Shown here: positions 19,609-29,361 of the stretch, piece by piece | Layout: every line of letters begins with the position of its first letter | How positions within the stretch are numbered: the first letter of the stretch is position 1 | NCBI RefSeq assembly: GCF_001990485.1 | Contig: NZ_LBFC01000023.1 | Location: 1-64,000 of the forward strand | DNA: 64,000 bases | From: Thermosipho affectus | Lineage (GTDB): Bacteria > Thermotogota > Thermotogae > Thermotogales > Fervidobacteriaceae | Reading direction: 5' to 3' | Translations under genes and position numbers: made by a program | Notes under the pieces: model-generated | Database searches by the model: none | What the model was told of the DNA's origin: nothing | The model's input: only the letters and a program-made list of their open reading frames with translations

Positions 19609-22195
19609 TGAGATAGGCACAAGATACGCCCCAAATAAAATTGAAAAAAAATTGTACAGCTTTTGGTTGGAAAAAGGATATTTTTCACCTAAAAAAGATG
19701 GGCCAAAATACTCTATTGTAATTCCTCCGCCAAATATAACGGGTAAAATCCACATGGGGCACGCTTTAAACATCACATTACAAGATATATTAGTCAGATT
19801 TAAAAGAATGAATGGATACAAAACGCTCTGGCTACCAGGTGAAGATCACGCGGGAATTGCAACTCAAACTGCTGTAGAAAAAAATTTAGAAAAGGAAGGA
19901 AAGAAAAGAGAGGAGCTTGGCAGGGAAAAATTTTTAGAAATTGTTTGGGAATGGGCAAATACATACAGAAAGACCATAAAAGATCAAATAAAAGCCATTG
20001 GAGCTTCTGTGGATTGGTCTAGAGAAAGATTTACTTTAGATGAAGGGTTATCAAAAGCCGTTAGGAAAGTGTTTGTATCATTATACAAAAAAGGATTAAT
20101 ATACAGGGGAAAATACATTGTAAACTGGTGTCCAAGGTGTAAAACTGTTTTATCTGACGAAGAAGTAGAACACAAAGAGCATGAAGGTAAGCTTTACTAT
20201 ATAAGGTATCCATTTGCTGATGGTACTGGAGAAATAGTTGTAGCCACCACTCGTCCAGAAACCATGCTAGGAGATACCGCTGTTGCTGTATCCCCTTCAG
20301 ATGAAAGATATAAGCACTTAGTTGGTAAAGAAGTAATTTTACCACTTATAGGAAGAAAATTAAAAATAATTGCAGATCCATATGTTGATCCAGAATTTGG
20401 TACAGGGGCTTTAAAAGTAACTCCTGCACATGATCCAAATGATTATCTTATTGGCCAAAGAAATAACCTCGAATTTATCAACATATTTAACGATGATACA
20501 ACACTGAATGAAAATGCGGGGAAATATCAAGGTCTTGGCAGAGATACAGCAAGGGAAAAGATTGTCGAAGACCTGGAAAAAGAAGGATATTTAGTAAAAG
20601 TTGAAACATTACAACATTCCGTAGGACATTGTTATAGATGTGACACTGTTATTGAACCTATGCTAATGGATCAATGGTTTGTTAAAATGGAACCACTTGC
20701 CAAAAGAGCAATAGAAGCTGTGGAAAATGGAGAAGTAAAGTTTTATCCAGACAGATGGAAGAAAGTGTATTTGAATTGGATGTATGAAATAAGAGATTGG
20801 TGTATAAGTAGACAACTTTGGTGGGGCCACAGAATACCAATTTGGTATTGTAAAGATTGTGGCCATATAAACGTATCTGAAGAAGAAGTACACGTTTGTG
20901 AAAAATGTGGAAGCACAAATTTACGTCAAGAAGAAGATGTGCTTGATACATGGTTCTCCTCTGCACTTTGGCCATTTAGTACCCTTGGTTGGCCAGATGA
21001 AACATCTGATTTAAAGGAATTTTATCCAACCAATGTATTAGTTACAGGATTTGATATTATATTCTTCTGGGTAGCAAGAATGATCATGATGGGATATGAA
21101 TTTATGGGTGAAAAACCGTTCTCGGATGTTTACATACATCAACTAGTACGTGATAAATTTGGAAGGAAAATGAGTAAATCACTTGGTAATGGAATAGATC
21201 CACTAGATGTAATTGAAGATTACGGAGCAGACCCCATGAGATTTTCACTTGCATTACTTGCTGCGCAAGGTAGAGATATAAAACTAGATTTAAAACACAT
21301 TGAAACAAGTAAAAAGTTTGCAAACAAAATTTGGAATGCAACAAGATTTGTGATTTTAAATTTAAAAGATTTCGAAAAAGAAGAATTGAATAATTTAAAC
21401 TTATCGGACAGATGGATTCTTTCAAAACTTCAAAAAACAATTAAAAATGTAACCAGCGCAATTGAATCATATGATTTTAATCTTGCGGCAAGGGAAATAT
21501 ACAATTTCTTCTGGGATGAACTTTGTGATTGGTATATCGAAGTTTCAAAACCACGACTTAATTCTGAAGACAAAACAGTTGTTCAAAATATATTGGTAAA
21601 AGTATTAGATAATAGCTTAAAACTTCTTCATCCATTCATGCCATTTATAACGGAGGAATTGTGGCAAAAATTACCAACTGATGGTGAATCTATAACTATT
21701 TCAGAATGGCCGAAAATTGATGATAACTTAATAGATGAAACTGCGGAAAAAAGATTTGAATTGTTAAAGAACATAATAAAAGGTATAAGGAACGTTAAAG
21801 CAGAAATTAATATACCTCAAAGCAAAAAAGTAAACATAGTTTCAACTATAAAATTTGATCAAGAGGAAGAACTTTACATAAAAACTCTAGCAAAAGTTGA
21901 AAATATAAGTTATTCAAACATGAAACCTGAAAAAGCAGCAAGTGCATATGTCGACAATGAAAACGAAATATTTGTAGAACTTGGCAATTTGATAGATATT
22001 GATACTGAAGTAAAAAGATTAACCAAGAAAATTGAAAAGCTAGAAAAGGATGCGGAGAAGTTCAGAAAAAAACTAAACAACAAAAAATTCCTGGAAGGAG
22101 CACCAGAAGAAATAATAGAAGAAACAAAGGAGAAACTCTCGAATATCGAAGGGCAAATTGAAAAGATCAAAAAAATTCTAAAATCACTAATGTGA
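19601..22195 (+). CDS. valS: Valyl-tRNA synthetase
   Basis: An 864-aa class I aminoacyl-tRNA synthetase. It has the HIGH-type motif HMGHALN, the KMSKSLGN signature, a CP1 editing domain with TTRPETMLGDTAVAV, two zinc-type Cys pairs (CPRCKTVLSDEEVE, CKDCGHINV...CEKCG), and a C-terminal coiled coil. I choose the GTG at 19601: AGGAGGT sits seven bases before it, whereas the upstream in-frame GTG at 19592 lies inside that site. It overlaps the previous gene by eight bases. Confidence 0.95.
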   Translation: MNNEIGTRYAPNKIEKKLYSFWLEKGYFSPKKDGPKYSIVIPPPNITGKIHMGHALNITLQDILVRFKRMNGYKTLWLPGEDHAGIATQTAVEKNLEKEGKKREELGREKFLEIVWEWANTYRKTIKDQIKAIGASVDWSRERFTLDEGLSKAVRKVFVSLYKKGLIYRGKYIVNWCPRCKTVLSDEEVEHKEHEGKLYYIRYPFADGTGEIVVATTRPETMLGDTAVAVSPSDERYKHLVGKEVILPLIGRKLKIIADPYVDPEFGTGALKVTPAHDPNDYLIGQRNNLEFINIFNDDTTLNENAGKYQGLGRDTAREKIVEDLEKEGYLVKVETLQHSVGHCYRCDTVIEPMLMDQWFVKMEPLAKRAIEAVENGEVKFYPDRWKKVYLNWMYEIRDWCISRQLWWGHRIPIWYCKDCGHINVSEEEVHVCEKCGSTNLRQEEDVLDTWFSSALWPFSTLGWPDETSDLKEFYPTNVLVTGFDIIFFWVARMIMMGYEFMGEKPFSDVYIHQLVRDKFGRKMSKSLGNGIDPLDVIEDYGADPMRFSLALLAAQGRDIKLDLKHIETSKKFANKIWNATRFVILNLKDFEKEELNNLNLSDRWILSKLQKTIKNVTSAIESYDFNLAAREIYNFFWDELCDWYIEVSKPRLNSEDKTVVQNILVKVLDNSLKLLHPFMPFITEELWQKLPTDGESITISEWPKIDDNLIDETAEKRFELLKNIIKGIRNVKAEINIPQSKKVNIVSTIKFDQEEELYIKTLAKVENISYSNMKPEKAASAYVDNENEIFVELGNLIDIDTEVKRLTKKIEKLEKDAEKFRKKLNNKKFLEGAPEEIIEETKEKLSNIEGQIEKIKKILKSLM

Positions 22196-22198
22196 GGG

Positions 22199-23506
22199 AT
22201 GACTGTGACTTATTTAGAAGCGCTAAAATATCTTTATTTCAACAGACCATTTGGTAAAATAAAGATAGGTCTATACAGAATAGAAGAACTTTTAAATATA
22301 CTTAACAATCCAGAAAAAACTTTCTCTTCTTTTCACGTAACTGGTTCAAATGGAAAAGGGAGTACCACAACGTTTTTGCATTACTTATCTAGATTTCATG
22401 GATTTAAAACGGGGGGATATTTTTCTCCCCATTTATCATCTATTTTGGAAAGGTATTTAATTAACGGAGAAAAAGTAAGTAAAAATACTTTTCTAAAATC
22501 CTTTGAAAAAATTAAAAATGCAGCAGAAGTCTTAGATAAAAAAGGTATAGATTATTCTCCTAGCTTTTTTGAATTTGCAACTGCTATTGCATTTGAGATA
22601 TTCAAAAACGAAAATGTAGAAATTTCAACAATTGAAGTAGGACTAGGTGGAAGATTTGATGCAACAAACGTTATTATTCCTAAAGTTTCTGTTATAACAA
22701 CTGTTAGTTTAGAGCATACAAAAATTTTAGGAAATTCAATAGAAAAAATAGCTTTTGAAAAGGCGGGAATAATAAAAGAGAATACTCCTGTTGTTATTGG
22801 AAGTATTCCAAATACTGCAAAAGAAGTTATTTATGAAATTGCAAATAAAAAAGGTGCAAAAGTTTACGAATTGGGAAAAGATTTTAATTTTGAAATAAAT
22901 AAATTGAGTTTCAATGAAAATTCAATTAATTATTACGGGGATAAAGACATAAAGGACATAAAAATATCACTAAATGGTACTCACCAACCTATAAACGCTG
23001 CAATTGCACTCAAAGCCTTTGAGATATTTAATCCATTAAATGAAAATGTGGTAAATGATGCCTTCAAAAGAGCTTTTATCCCAGGAAGATTTGAACTTTA
23101 TAAAAATATTCTTCTAGATGGTTCACACAACCCGCAAGCTGCTGAAAAATTCGTTGAGAACCTGGATATATACTTTAAAAACAAATCGAAAGTTGCGGTT
23201 TTTGGCATCCTTGATGACAAAGATAAGAGAAAAGTAATAGAAAAATTATCAAAAAAATTTGATCATATAATAGTTACTTGCCCACCTTCACATAGGGCAG
23301 TTAATTGTGAAGAGACGTTCTTGCTAACAAAAGAATACTGTAATTCGGTTGAATTTGTCAAAGACCCTCTAAAAGCATTGGAAAAACTTCAAAAGTACCG
23401 TTCTGAATTAAAGGTAGTAACTGGTTCTTTTTATCTTGTAGGTTATATAAGAAGTTATTTGGAAAATGGGTATATAGATGAAGAATTAAATTTAATGAGG
23501 AGGTGA
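22199..23506 (+). CDS. folC: Folylpolyglutamate synthase/dihydrofolate synthase
   Basis: A 435-aa Mur-ligase-type enzyme that adds glutamate to folates. The P-loop FHVTGSNGKGSTTTFL lies at about residues 43-58, followed by GGYFSPHLSSI, the second motif TIEVGLGGRFDATNVI near 145-160 and the LDGSHNPQAAEKF motif of the C-terminal domain. It begins three bases after valS. An alternative GTG six bases downstream has a better-spaced GAGGG, so the true N-terminus may be two residues shorter. Confidence 0.93.
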   Translation: MTVTYLEALKYLYFNRPFGKIKIGLYRIEELLNILNNPEKTFSSFHVTGSNGKGSTTTFLHYLSRFHGFKTGGYFSPHLSSILERYLINGEKVSKNTFLKSFEKIKNAAEVLDKKGIDYSPSFFEFATAIAFEIFKNENVEISTIEVGLGGRFDATNVIIPKVSVITTVSLEHTKILGNSIEKIAFEKAGIIKENTPVVIGSIPNTAKEVIYEIANKKGAKVYELGKDFNFEINKLSFNENSINYYGDKDIKDIKISLNGTHQPINAAIALKAFEIFNPLNENVVNDAFKRAFIPGRFELYKNILLDGSHNPQAAEKFVENLDIYFKNKSKVAVFGILDDKDKRKVIEKLSKKFDHIIVTCPPSHRAVNCEETFLLTKEYCNSVEFVKDPLKALEKLQKYRSELKVVTGSFYLVGYIRSYLENGYIDEELNLMRR

Positions 23507-23511
23507 CATTT

Positions 23512-23850
23512 TTGGAAATACTTGATTTAATTTGGAAAACATTGATTGAAAAAGAAGCAATAGATCCCGTTATATTAGACATGTCAAAAACAAATGTTCC
23601 AACTGAATTTTTTGTAATTTTAACTGCAAATAGTAATACACATATGAACAGTTTAAAAGAAGCTATTCTGGATTTACTCAAAGGTAACGGGATGGAGATT
23701 ATATATTATGATAAGGAAGAAAATCATGATTGGTTAATAATTGATGCAGATGAAATAGTTGTGCATATATTTAAAGATGATGCCAGAGAATTCTATGATT
23801 TAGAAGGCTTATGGATCGACGCCAAAAGAATAAAGGTGAGTAAAGAATGA
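23512..23850 (+). CDS. rsfS: Ribosomal silencing factor RsfS
   Basis: A 112-aa protein of the RsfS/Iojap family, which binds ribosomal protein L14 and blocks subunit joining during starvation. Family features are VILDMSKTNVPTEFFVILTA, the HDWLIIDADEIVVHIF segment and the closing YDLEGLWIDA. The probable start is TTG at 23512, six bases after AGGAGGTG. An in-frame GTG at 23503 overlaps the Shine-Dalgarno sequence. It overlaps folC at its ribosome site and the next gene by four bases. Confidence 0.9.
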   Translation: MEILDLIWKTLIEKEAIDPVILDMSKTNVPTEFFVILTANSNTHMNSLKEAILDLLKGNGMEIIYYDKEENHDWLIIDADEIVVHIFKDDAREFYDLEGLWIDAKRIKVSKE

Positions 23851-25088
23851 TCCTAAAAAACGCATATGTATTAAAAAGCTGGGAAAAAAATCCAGAAAAA
23901 TTAGATATAAAAGTCGAAAATGGAATAATAGTAGAGATAAAACACAATTTACAACAAGAAGATGATGAAATAATAGAGCTAAAGAACAAACTTATTATTC
24001 CCGGACTTGTAAATACACACACTCATGCGGCAATGTCAATTTTTAGAGGAATAGCTGAAGATGTATCATTTAATGATTGGTTATTTAAAACAATTATTCC
24101 ATTAGAAGAAAAACTGGACTACAAAACGGTATATTATTCTACATTAATTTCACTAATGGAAATGGCCCAAAATGGTATAGTTGCTTTTTGTGATATGTAT
24201 ATTTTCGAGGATGCAGTGGCACAAGCGGTAGCCGATTTTGGTATAAAGGCTTTGTTAACACGTGGATTAGTATCAGAAAATGACAAAATCGAAAAAACTA
24301 GACTAAACGAATCCCTTAAGTTATACAACAAATGGCACGGATATGATAATAGAATATTTATAGGTCTTGGGCCACATGCCCCTTATACTTGCTCTATACC
24401 AGCTTTAAAAGAAATCTCAAAAATTTCAGAAGAATTAGATATTCCAATAACCATACATCTTTTTGAAAACAAGTGGGAAAGAGAAAAATACAGTCTAAAA
24501 GAAATCCTTGATACAGGTATTGCTAATAATCATCTTTTGGCTGTACATTGCATCCATTTAGACGACAACGACATTCAATTATTAAAGAACTATAACGTCT
24601 ATATTTCACATAATCCATCAAGTAATTTGAAACTTGGGAACGGAATTGCACCTGTCACAAAATTTATCAATAATGATCTACCCGTTACATTAGGAACTGA
24701 CGGGCCTGCGAGTAATAACTCTATCGATATATTATTTGAAGCAAGACTTGCAACTCTTCTTCAAAAGAAAGACAATCCAAAAAATCTTTCAGTGGACAAA
24801 GCAATTAAAATGATCACATACGACGGATATAAAGCGTTGAATTTAAACGGAGGAACAATTGGAATTGGAAAACCTGCAGATTTTACTATTATAAATTTAA
24901 ATAACCCAAGCTTTTTCCCTGTTGATAATATGAAAAAACATATAATCCACTCAAAAACCAGTATATTTGCCACAATGGTTAACGGTAAATTTATATATTT
25001 CAATGGAAAATTCCCAACAATTGATGAAAAGGAGGTCTATAAACAATTTTCGAATTCCTACAAGAAGGTTATAGGTACAGAAAATTAA
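23847..25088 (+). CDS. mtaD: 5-methylthioadenosine/S-adenosylhomocysteine deaminase-like amidohydrolase
   Basis: A 413-aa metal-dependent amidohydrolase. Metal ligands are visible in NTHTHAAMSIFRG (about residue 55), HLFENKWEREKY, LLAVHCIHLDD and LGTDGPASNNS. The overall layout matches T. maritima TM0936, which deaminates MTA and SAH; related enzymes act on other amines, so substrate is inferred. It overlaps rsfS by four bases. Its own 3' end carries AAGGAGGT, which serves the next gene. Confidence 0.82.
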   Translation: MILKNAYVLKSWEKNPEKLDIKVENGIIVEIKHNLQQEDDEIIELKNKLIIPGLVNTHTHAAMSIFRGIAEDVSFNDWLFKTIIPLEEKLDYKTVYYSTLISLMEMAQNGIVAFCDMYIFEDAVAQAVADFGIKALLTRGLVSENDKIEKTRLNESLKLYNKWHGYDNRIFIGLGPHAPYTCSIPALKEISKISEELDIPITIHLFENKWEREKYSLKEILDTGIANNHLLAVHCIHLDDNDIQLLKNYNVYISHNPSSNLKLGNGIAPVTKFINNDLPVTLGTDGPASNNSIDILFEARLATLLQKKDNPKNLSVDKAIKMITYDGYKALNLNGGTIGIGKPADFTIINLNNPSFFPVDNMKKHIIHSKTSIFATMVNGKFIYFNGKFPTIDEKEVYKQFSNSYKKVIGTEN

Positions 25089-26035
25089 GTGTTGAATTAA
25101 AAAAAAGATATGGAACTAAAGTCTATAGATTACCTATAAATGCAGGATTTACTTGCCCAAATCGTGAAAACGGACAATTTGGTTGTCTATTTTGTGATGA
25201 AACAGGAAGCGGTTTTACAACTATTAAAGATATTGATATAAAATCCCAAATAAATGAAATGAAAAAAAGATATATAAACAAAGGTGCAAAAAAGTTTATA
25301 GCTTACTTTCAAAACTTCTCAAACACCTATGCTCCAATTGAAAAATTGAAAGATATTTATTATCAGGCTATAGAGAAAGACATAGTTCAAATTTCCATTT
25401 CAACAAGACCTGATTGTATTTCTGATGAAATACTCGATCTTCTTGAAGAACTTAAAGAAAAGATAGACGTATCTATTGAAATGGGACTTCAAACAGCAAA
25501 CTATCACACTCTTACAAAAATGAACAGAGGACATACACTTGCTGAGTATATAAATGCAACAATGAAGGTTAAAAATAGGGGATTTGAACTAGTCTCACAT
25601 GTGATATTGAATTTTCCCAATGATAACATACTCGATGTTATTGAAACTGCTAAAATATTATCTGTACTTGAAGTTGATGGTGTAAAAATTCATTCACTTT
25701 ATATTGTTAAAAACACTATTTTAGGTAAAATGTTTGAAGAAGGAAAGATAAAGATAGGTTCTCTTGAAGATTACGTCGAAAGGACTATTAGATTTTTAGA
25801 ATATCTTTCTCCAAAGATCGTTATACATAGATTAGTTGCAGATCCACCTAGAAAAGGAACAATATTTGGAAATTGGGAAAAACCTAAAATCCAAATTATA
25901 AACCTTATTGAAAGAAAGCTTGCCGAAAAAGAAACCTATCAAGGAAAAAATTTTTTAAGCTGGTATACTCCAAAAACTGAAAAATTTAAAAATATTCAAA
26001 ATGATTTACATAAGAACTTTTATGTGGAGTTATAA
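25046..26035 (+). CDS. Radical SAM protein, YhcC/TIGR01212 type, ATT start
   Basis: About 329 aa. The N-terminal part has the family's cluster region TCPNRENGQFGCLFCDETGS, with CxxC at the end, then STRPDCISDEILDLLEEL and SIEMGLQTANYHTL. The first ATG at 25259 would cut off the cluster cysteines. The frame is open back to 25043 with no ATG, GTG or TTG that keeps the full motif region; an ATT at 25046 lies nine bases after a strong AAGGAGGT. The gene overlaps mtaD by 43 bases. Function of the family is unknown. Confidence 0.8.
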   Translation: MFEFLQEGYRYRKLSVELKKRYGTKVYRLPINAGFTCPNRENGQFGCLFCDETGSGFTTIKDIDIKSQINEMKKRYINKGAKKFIAYFQNFSNTYAPIEKLKDIYYQAIEKDIVQISISTRPDCISDEILDLLEELKEKIDVSIEMGLQTANYHTLTKMNRGHTLAEYINATMKVKNRGFELVSHVILNFPNDNILDVIETAKILSVLEVDGVKIHSLYIVKNTILGKMFEEGKIKIGSLEDYVERTIRFLEYLSPKIVIHRLVADPPRKGTIFGNWEKPKIQIINLIERKLAEKETYQGKNFLSWYTPKTEKFKNIQNDLHKNFYVEL

Positions 26036-26235
26036 CCACTGAAAAAATAATATTTTACCCAGATTGCTGAAAATCATAAAAGATTTTTACTCCCAATAAG
26101 GAGGACATTAAGAAAGGTAAAATTATTTAAACTCAGCCATTCAATTTGGTCTAATGATAATTTAGCTTGTTCTAAGAAAATAAAGTTCATTTATTTTGAA
26201 TTTATATCGTATTTGTATTAATTACAAGTTTTTAT

Positions 26236-26931
26236 TCAAATGTAATTTAACAATATTTTTTCTATTTTGTTGTAATCATTAGTATTTATTTCGCCAATCT
26301 TTCTTCCTTTTTTTAAGACAATTATTTTGTGCATTTTTTTTAATTCTTCAATTTCGTGCGTTGCAAAAAAAATTATTTTATCTTTTCCTATAAGTTCTTC
26401 TACAATATTGTATATACTTTGACGAGTTTTAAGATCAACTCCGGCTGTAGGTTCATCAAAAATATATATTTCAGAATCTTTCATTATTGCCCTTGCTATA
26501 TCCAGTCTTCTTTTTAAACCTTTGGATAACTCCATATATTTTACCTTTTCAAAATCTTTTAAATCTGTTTCTTCAATAACTTTATCTATGACTATTTGCA
26601 ATTTTTCCCCATACAAACCATTAAGTCTTCCAAAAAACTCTAAATTTTGTCTAACGTTTAGTCTATAATAAAAACTCCTTTCAACCCCTGTTGATATTGA
26701 CACATTTTTTCTGGCATATTTTTCATGTTTAAGTAAATCAACACCATCTAACAAAACACTCCCGTTATCTGGGATTAAAAATGTTGCCACTATTTTTAGC
26801 AAAGTAGTTTTTCCAGCTCCATTTTCTCCAAAAAGTGCTATTTTTTCTCCTTTTCTAACAGTTACGTTTATATCTTGTAGTGCTATTGTTCCATTTTTAT
26901 ATTTTTTACTTACATTAATTACCTCAAGCAT
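26236..26931 (-). CDS. ABC transporter ATP-binding protein of the first peptide operon
   Basis: A 231-aa nucleotide-binding subunit of an ABC-2 type transporter: Walker A GENGAGKTTLLK at about residue 36, signature MELSKGLKRRLDIARAI, Walker B EIYIFDEPTAGVDLKTRQ and the switch His in FFATHEIEEL. It pairs with the permease nine bases upstream. As the last gene of an operon with two radical SAM enzymes and a Cys-rich peptide, it is likely to export the modified peptide or give self-protection. That role is inferred from context. Confidence 0.82.
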   Translation of the reverse strand: MLEVINVSKKYKNGTIALQDINVTVRKGEKIALFGENGAGKTTLLKIVATFLIPDNGSVLLDGVDLLKHEKYARKNVSISTGVERSFYYRLNVRQNLEFFGRLNGLYGEKLQIVIDKVIEETDLKDFEKVKYMELSKGLKRRLDIARAIMKDSEIYIFDEPTAGVDLKTRQSIYNIVEELIGKDKIIFFATHEIEELKKMHKIIVLKKGRKIGEINTNDYNKIEKILLNYI

Positions 26932-26940
26932 AAACCCTCC

Positions 26941-27765
26941 TCAATACCACGCAAGAGTCCCTTCCTTTCTTGCTTTATTAAATGATACTTTAAATAACCA
27001 AACACCAAATGGTATTAACACCAAACCCATTATTACCATAACAAGTAATCCCGTTCTTATTTGAACTACATTATAGCCCTTTAGTAAAGTTTTTCTTAAA
27101 AGATCCATACCATACGTTGATGGAAGAAGATACGAAATTCCTCTTATAAATTTCGGCATAATTTCTACTGGATAGTATATTCCTGAAAAAAGCCCTGTGA
27201 GTGTAAAATATATCCAACCCACTGGATCACCTCTTTTGGTTATAAGTATTATTGCAGCTGAAATTAGTCCAATTCCTATAAGCGGAAGCATTACAACAAG
27301 CAAAACCAAAAAAGATCCAAAAATATTTGGATTTATTTTTACTGAAAATAACCATACAAGTGCAGAAAATATAAATAAAATATTAAAAGTTGTAAACAAA
27401 AAGCCACTTAAAAAGTTGAATGTGAAAAGTTGCCAAAATGGCGTATCTGAAAGCAAGAAATATTCAAGTGTTCCCATTCTTTGTTCTCTTTGTATTGACG
27501 CTTTGAAAGTTGATAATGCAAGATTTGTATAAGACATGAATACTGATCCAGTTATAAAATATGCAAGAATGTCTCCACCATATTTTTCGATCAATGGAAA
27601 ATAATTACCACCAGCTATAAATTTCCCTATGAGCCCAAATTGTATTATTCCAACAAATCCACTTAAAAATCCCAAAATAAATTGTGTCCGGTACGAAAAC
27701 CAGATAATTACATCCCGTTTTATAAATCCAAATAATTTTACTGCAAATTTTATAAAATTTTCCAT
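26941..27765 (-). CDS. ABC-2 type transporter permease
   Basis: A 274-aa membrane protein with about six hydrophobic segments and the ABC-2 family motif SGIYYPVEIMPKFIRGISYLLP-like region near residues 190-211 followed by TYGMDLLRKTLL. It starts nine bases after the Cys-rich peptide gene and is followed by its ATPase. Probably exports the peptide made in this operon, or acts in immunity. Confidence 0.8.
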   Translation of the reverse strand: MENFIKFAVKLFGFIKRDVIIWFSYRTQFILGFLSGFVGIIQFGLIGKFIAGGNYFPLIEKYGGDILAYFITGSVFMSYTNLALSTFKASIQREQRMGTLEYFLLSDTPFWQLFTFNFLSGFLFTTFNILFIFSALVWLFSVKINPNIFGSFLVLLVVMLPLIGIGLISAAIILITKRGDPVGWIYFTLTGLFSGIYYPVEIMPKFIRGISYLLPSTYGMDLLRKTLLKGYNVVQIRTGLLVMVIMGLVLIPFGVWLFKVSFNKARKEGTLAWY

Positions 27766-27774
27766 TCTTTCACC

Positions 27775-27975
27775 TTATTTATTTTCCTCATAAAGCCAAG
27801 GAAATAACCAATCCCACCAATGCCTTTTTTTACAGCCTTCGTTACAAATGGCAACACAAGCTTCTTTGTTTGCACAACCGTCGCAATTTTTAACATCTCC
27901 ACAAAGTCCTCTTTCTCCATCACAAAAGGAAAGATATACTTTATCGTTTACAACCGGCTTGTTTAAAAATTCCAT
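27775..27975 (-). CDS. Candidate Cys-rich RiPP precursor peptide A1
   Basis: A 66-aa peptide with no similarity that I can name. A short N-terminal stretch (MEFLNKPVVNDK) is followed by seven cysteines at 18, 25, 31, 34, 40, 44 and 48, then a basic and aromatic tail KKRHWWDWLFPWLY with four Trp. It has a good ribosome site (GGGGGAAGA) and starts 21 bases after a radical SAM/SPASM gene. A near-identical paralogue is at 31,029-31,226 and a broken one at 38.8 kb. The gene context and composition suggest a radical-SAM-modified peptide substrate. Confidence 0.8.
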   Translation of the reverse strand: MEFLNKPVVNDKVYLSFCDGERGLCGDVKNCDGCANKEACVAICNEGCKKRHWWDWLFPWLYEENK

Positions 27976-27996
27976 GTTCTTCCCCCTTTTTAAATT

Positions 27997-29361
27997 TTAA
28001 ACACGGTTTGAGTAAGTTCTCAATTTTAATTGTTGATTTGCCACAACCTCAATAATATCCTTTATATTATATTTCATAGATATACACCTGTATGGTTTTT
28101 TAACTGGAGACCCGTGAAGTTTATCTACAACAACGGCATTAAACGTACACCCTCCCATACAAGCTGGAAATACTATACAACTTTGACATTCTTTATCTTC
28201 ATATGGTTCATAAACCAACCACTTGGTATACTTTTGATTCAATTTTATACCTTCATTTGTTAATTTTCCAGCAATAGTCACTTTATTTCCAACTTCTCCC
28301 CAACATTTGTGAATAGTTCCATCCACATCAATTACAAAACTGTTTAAACACAAAGCATCACAACGTGCAAATTTTAGATTTTTAAATGGATTAAATGAAT
28401 ATTCGGGTGAATATTTAAGAATTTCTTTGTAAAGTTCTACCTCTATTTTCGAAAATTCTTTGAGTGTTAGTGGTGTATCTTCAAATTTATTAGAAAATTC
28501 TTTAACAACTTCTATCATTTGAAAATCAAAGGTTACATTTAATCTCTTCTCAGATATAAAGCTTATTAACTTTTTTACAGAATTAACGCTCTCTTTAGAA
28601 ATATTTATCCTTAATTGTACTTGCATATCCTTGTGTATTTTTTCTATATTCTCAATCAATTTCGAAAAAGTTGGGCCACCATTTAAAAGTCTTCTATACT
28701 TATCGTGAATTTCTTCTGTACCATCTATCGTTATGATAACGGATCTTATACCAACCTTTATTAATTTTTCCACTGTTATTTTGTTTAACAAATAACCATT
28801 TGTTACTATGAATGGTCTGTACTCAACTTGATATTTTTTACTTAACTCTCTAAATTTTTCACTTATAAAAATTAACTTTTCCAACGATAATAACGGTTCT
28901 CCTCCATAAAATGTAACACTCAAAACTTTTGGTTTTTGGCTCTCAAATCTTCTTTTTGTTTCTTCTATTAATTGAATTATTTGCTCTTCCTGAATTTCAG
29001 AAGCCATCTTACCACTAACAGATTGTATTTGCTGTTGATAACAGTATACACAGTTAAAATTACACTTTTCAGTTAGCACTATTGTATACCTTAAATATCT
29101 ATCACTGTATCTGTATGCATTAAACCTAAGTTTTAAATATTCAACTTCATCAAAATCATCGTCAAGAATAAAAAATCCTTTTTTTAAAATTTCTATTTCA
29201 TCTGGCTCAAATTCACCTATTTTAACTTTTTTACTTTCACACATCTTTTTTATTTTATTTTTTTTAGATTGTTCAACGTAAAGCATCGCATTTGAGATTG
29301 TATTAAAAAGGATCAAGTACTTTCCTTTTTCTATTAATATATTGTATTTCGAAAGTTTCAC
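27997..29361 (-). CDS. Radical SAM/SPASM peptide maturase
   Basis: A 454-aa enzyme. The SAM-cluster motif CNFNCVYC is at residues 100-107, with VTFYGGEPLLSLEKL and IITIDGTEEIHDKYR following. The C-terminal SPASM domain contains CDALCLN, GTIHKCWGE and CQSCIVFPACMGGC (Cys 392, 395, 401, 405) plus a late Cys at 426. SPASM enzymes usually bind two extra [4Fe-4S] clusters and modify ribosomal peptides. It overlaps the previous maturase by four bases and precedes peptide A1. Confidence 0.88.
   Translation of the reverse strand: MKLSKYNILIEKGKYLILFNTISNAMLYVEQSKKNKIKKMCESKKVKIGEFEPDEIEILKKGFFILDDDFDEVEYLKLRFNAYRYSDRYLRYTIVLTEKCNFNCVYCYQQQIQSVSGKMASEIQEEQIIQLIEETKRRFESQKPKVLSVTFYGGEPLLSLEKLIFISEKFRELSKKYQVEYRPFIVTNGYLLNKITVEKLIKVGIRSVIITIDGTEEIHDKYRRLLNGGPTFSKLIENIEKIHKDMQVQLRINISKESVNSVKKLISFISEKRLNVTFDFQMIEVVKEFSNKFEDTPLTLKEFSKIEVELYKEILKYSPEYSFNPFKNLKFARCDALCLNSFVIDVDGTIHKCWGEVGNKVTIAGKLTNEGIKLNQKYTKWLVYEPYEDKECQSCIVFPACMGGCTFNAVVVDKLHGSPVKKPYRCISMKYNIKDIIEVVANQQLKLRTYSNRV

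Noticed and set aside
26036-26235. Possible small gene or terminator after the YhcC-like gene
   Set aside because: A GGAGGAC stretch is present at 26,101 but no convincing frame follows it, and no stable hairpin with a T run is visible.
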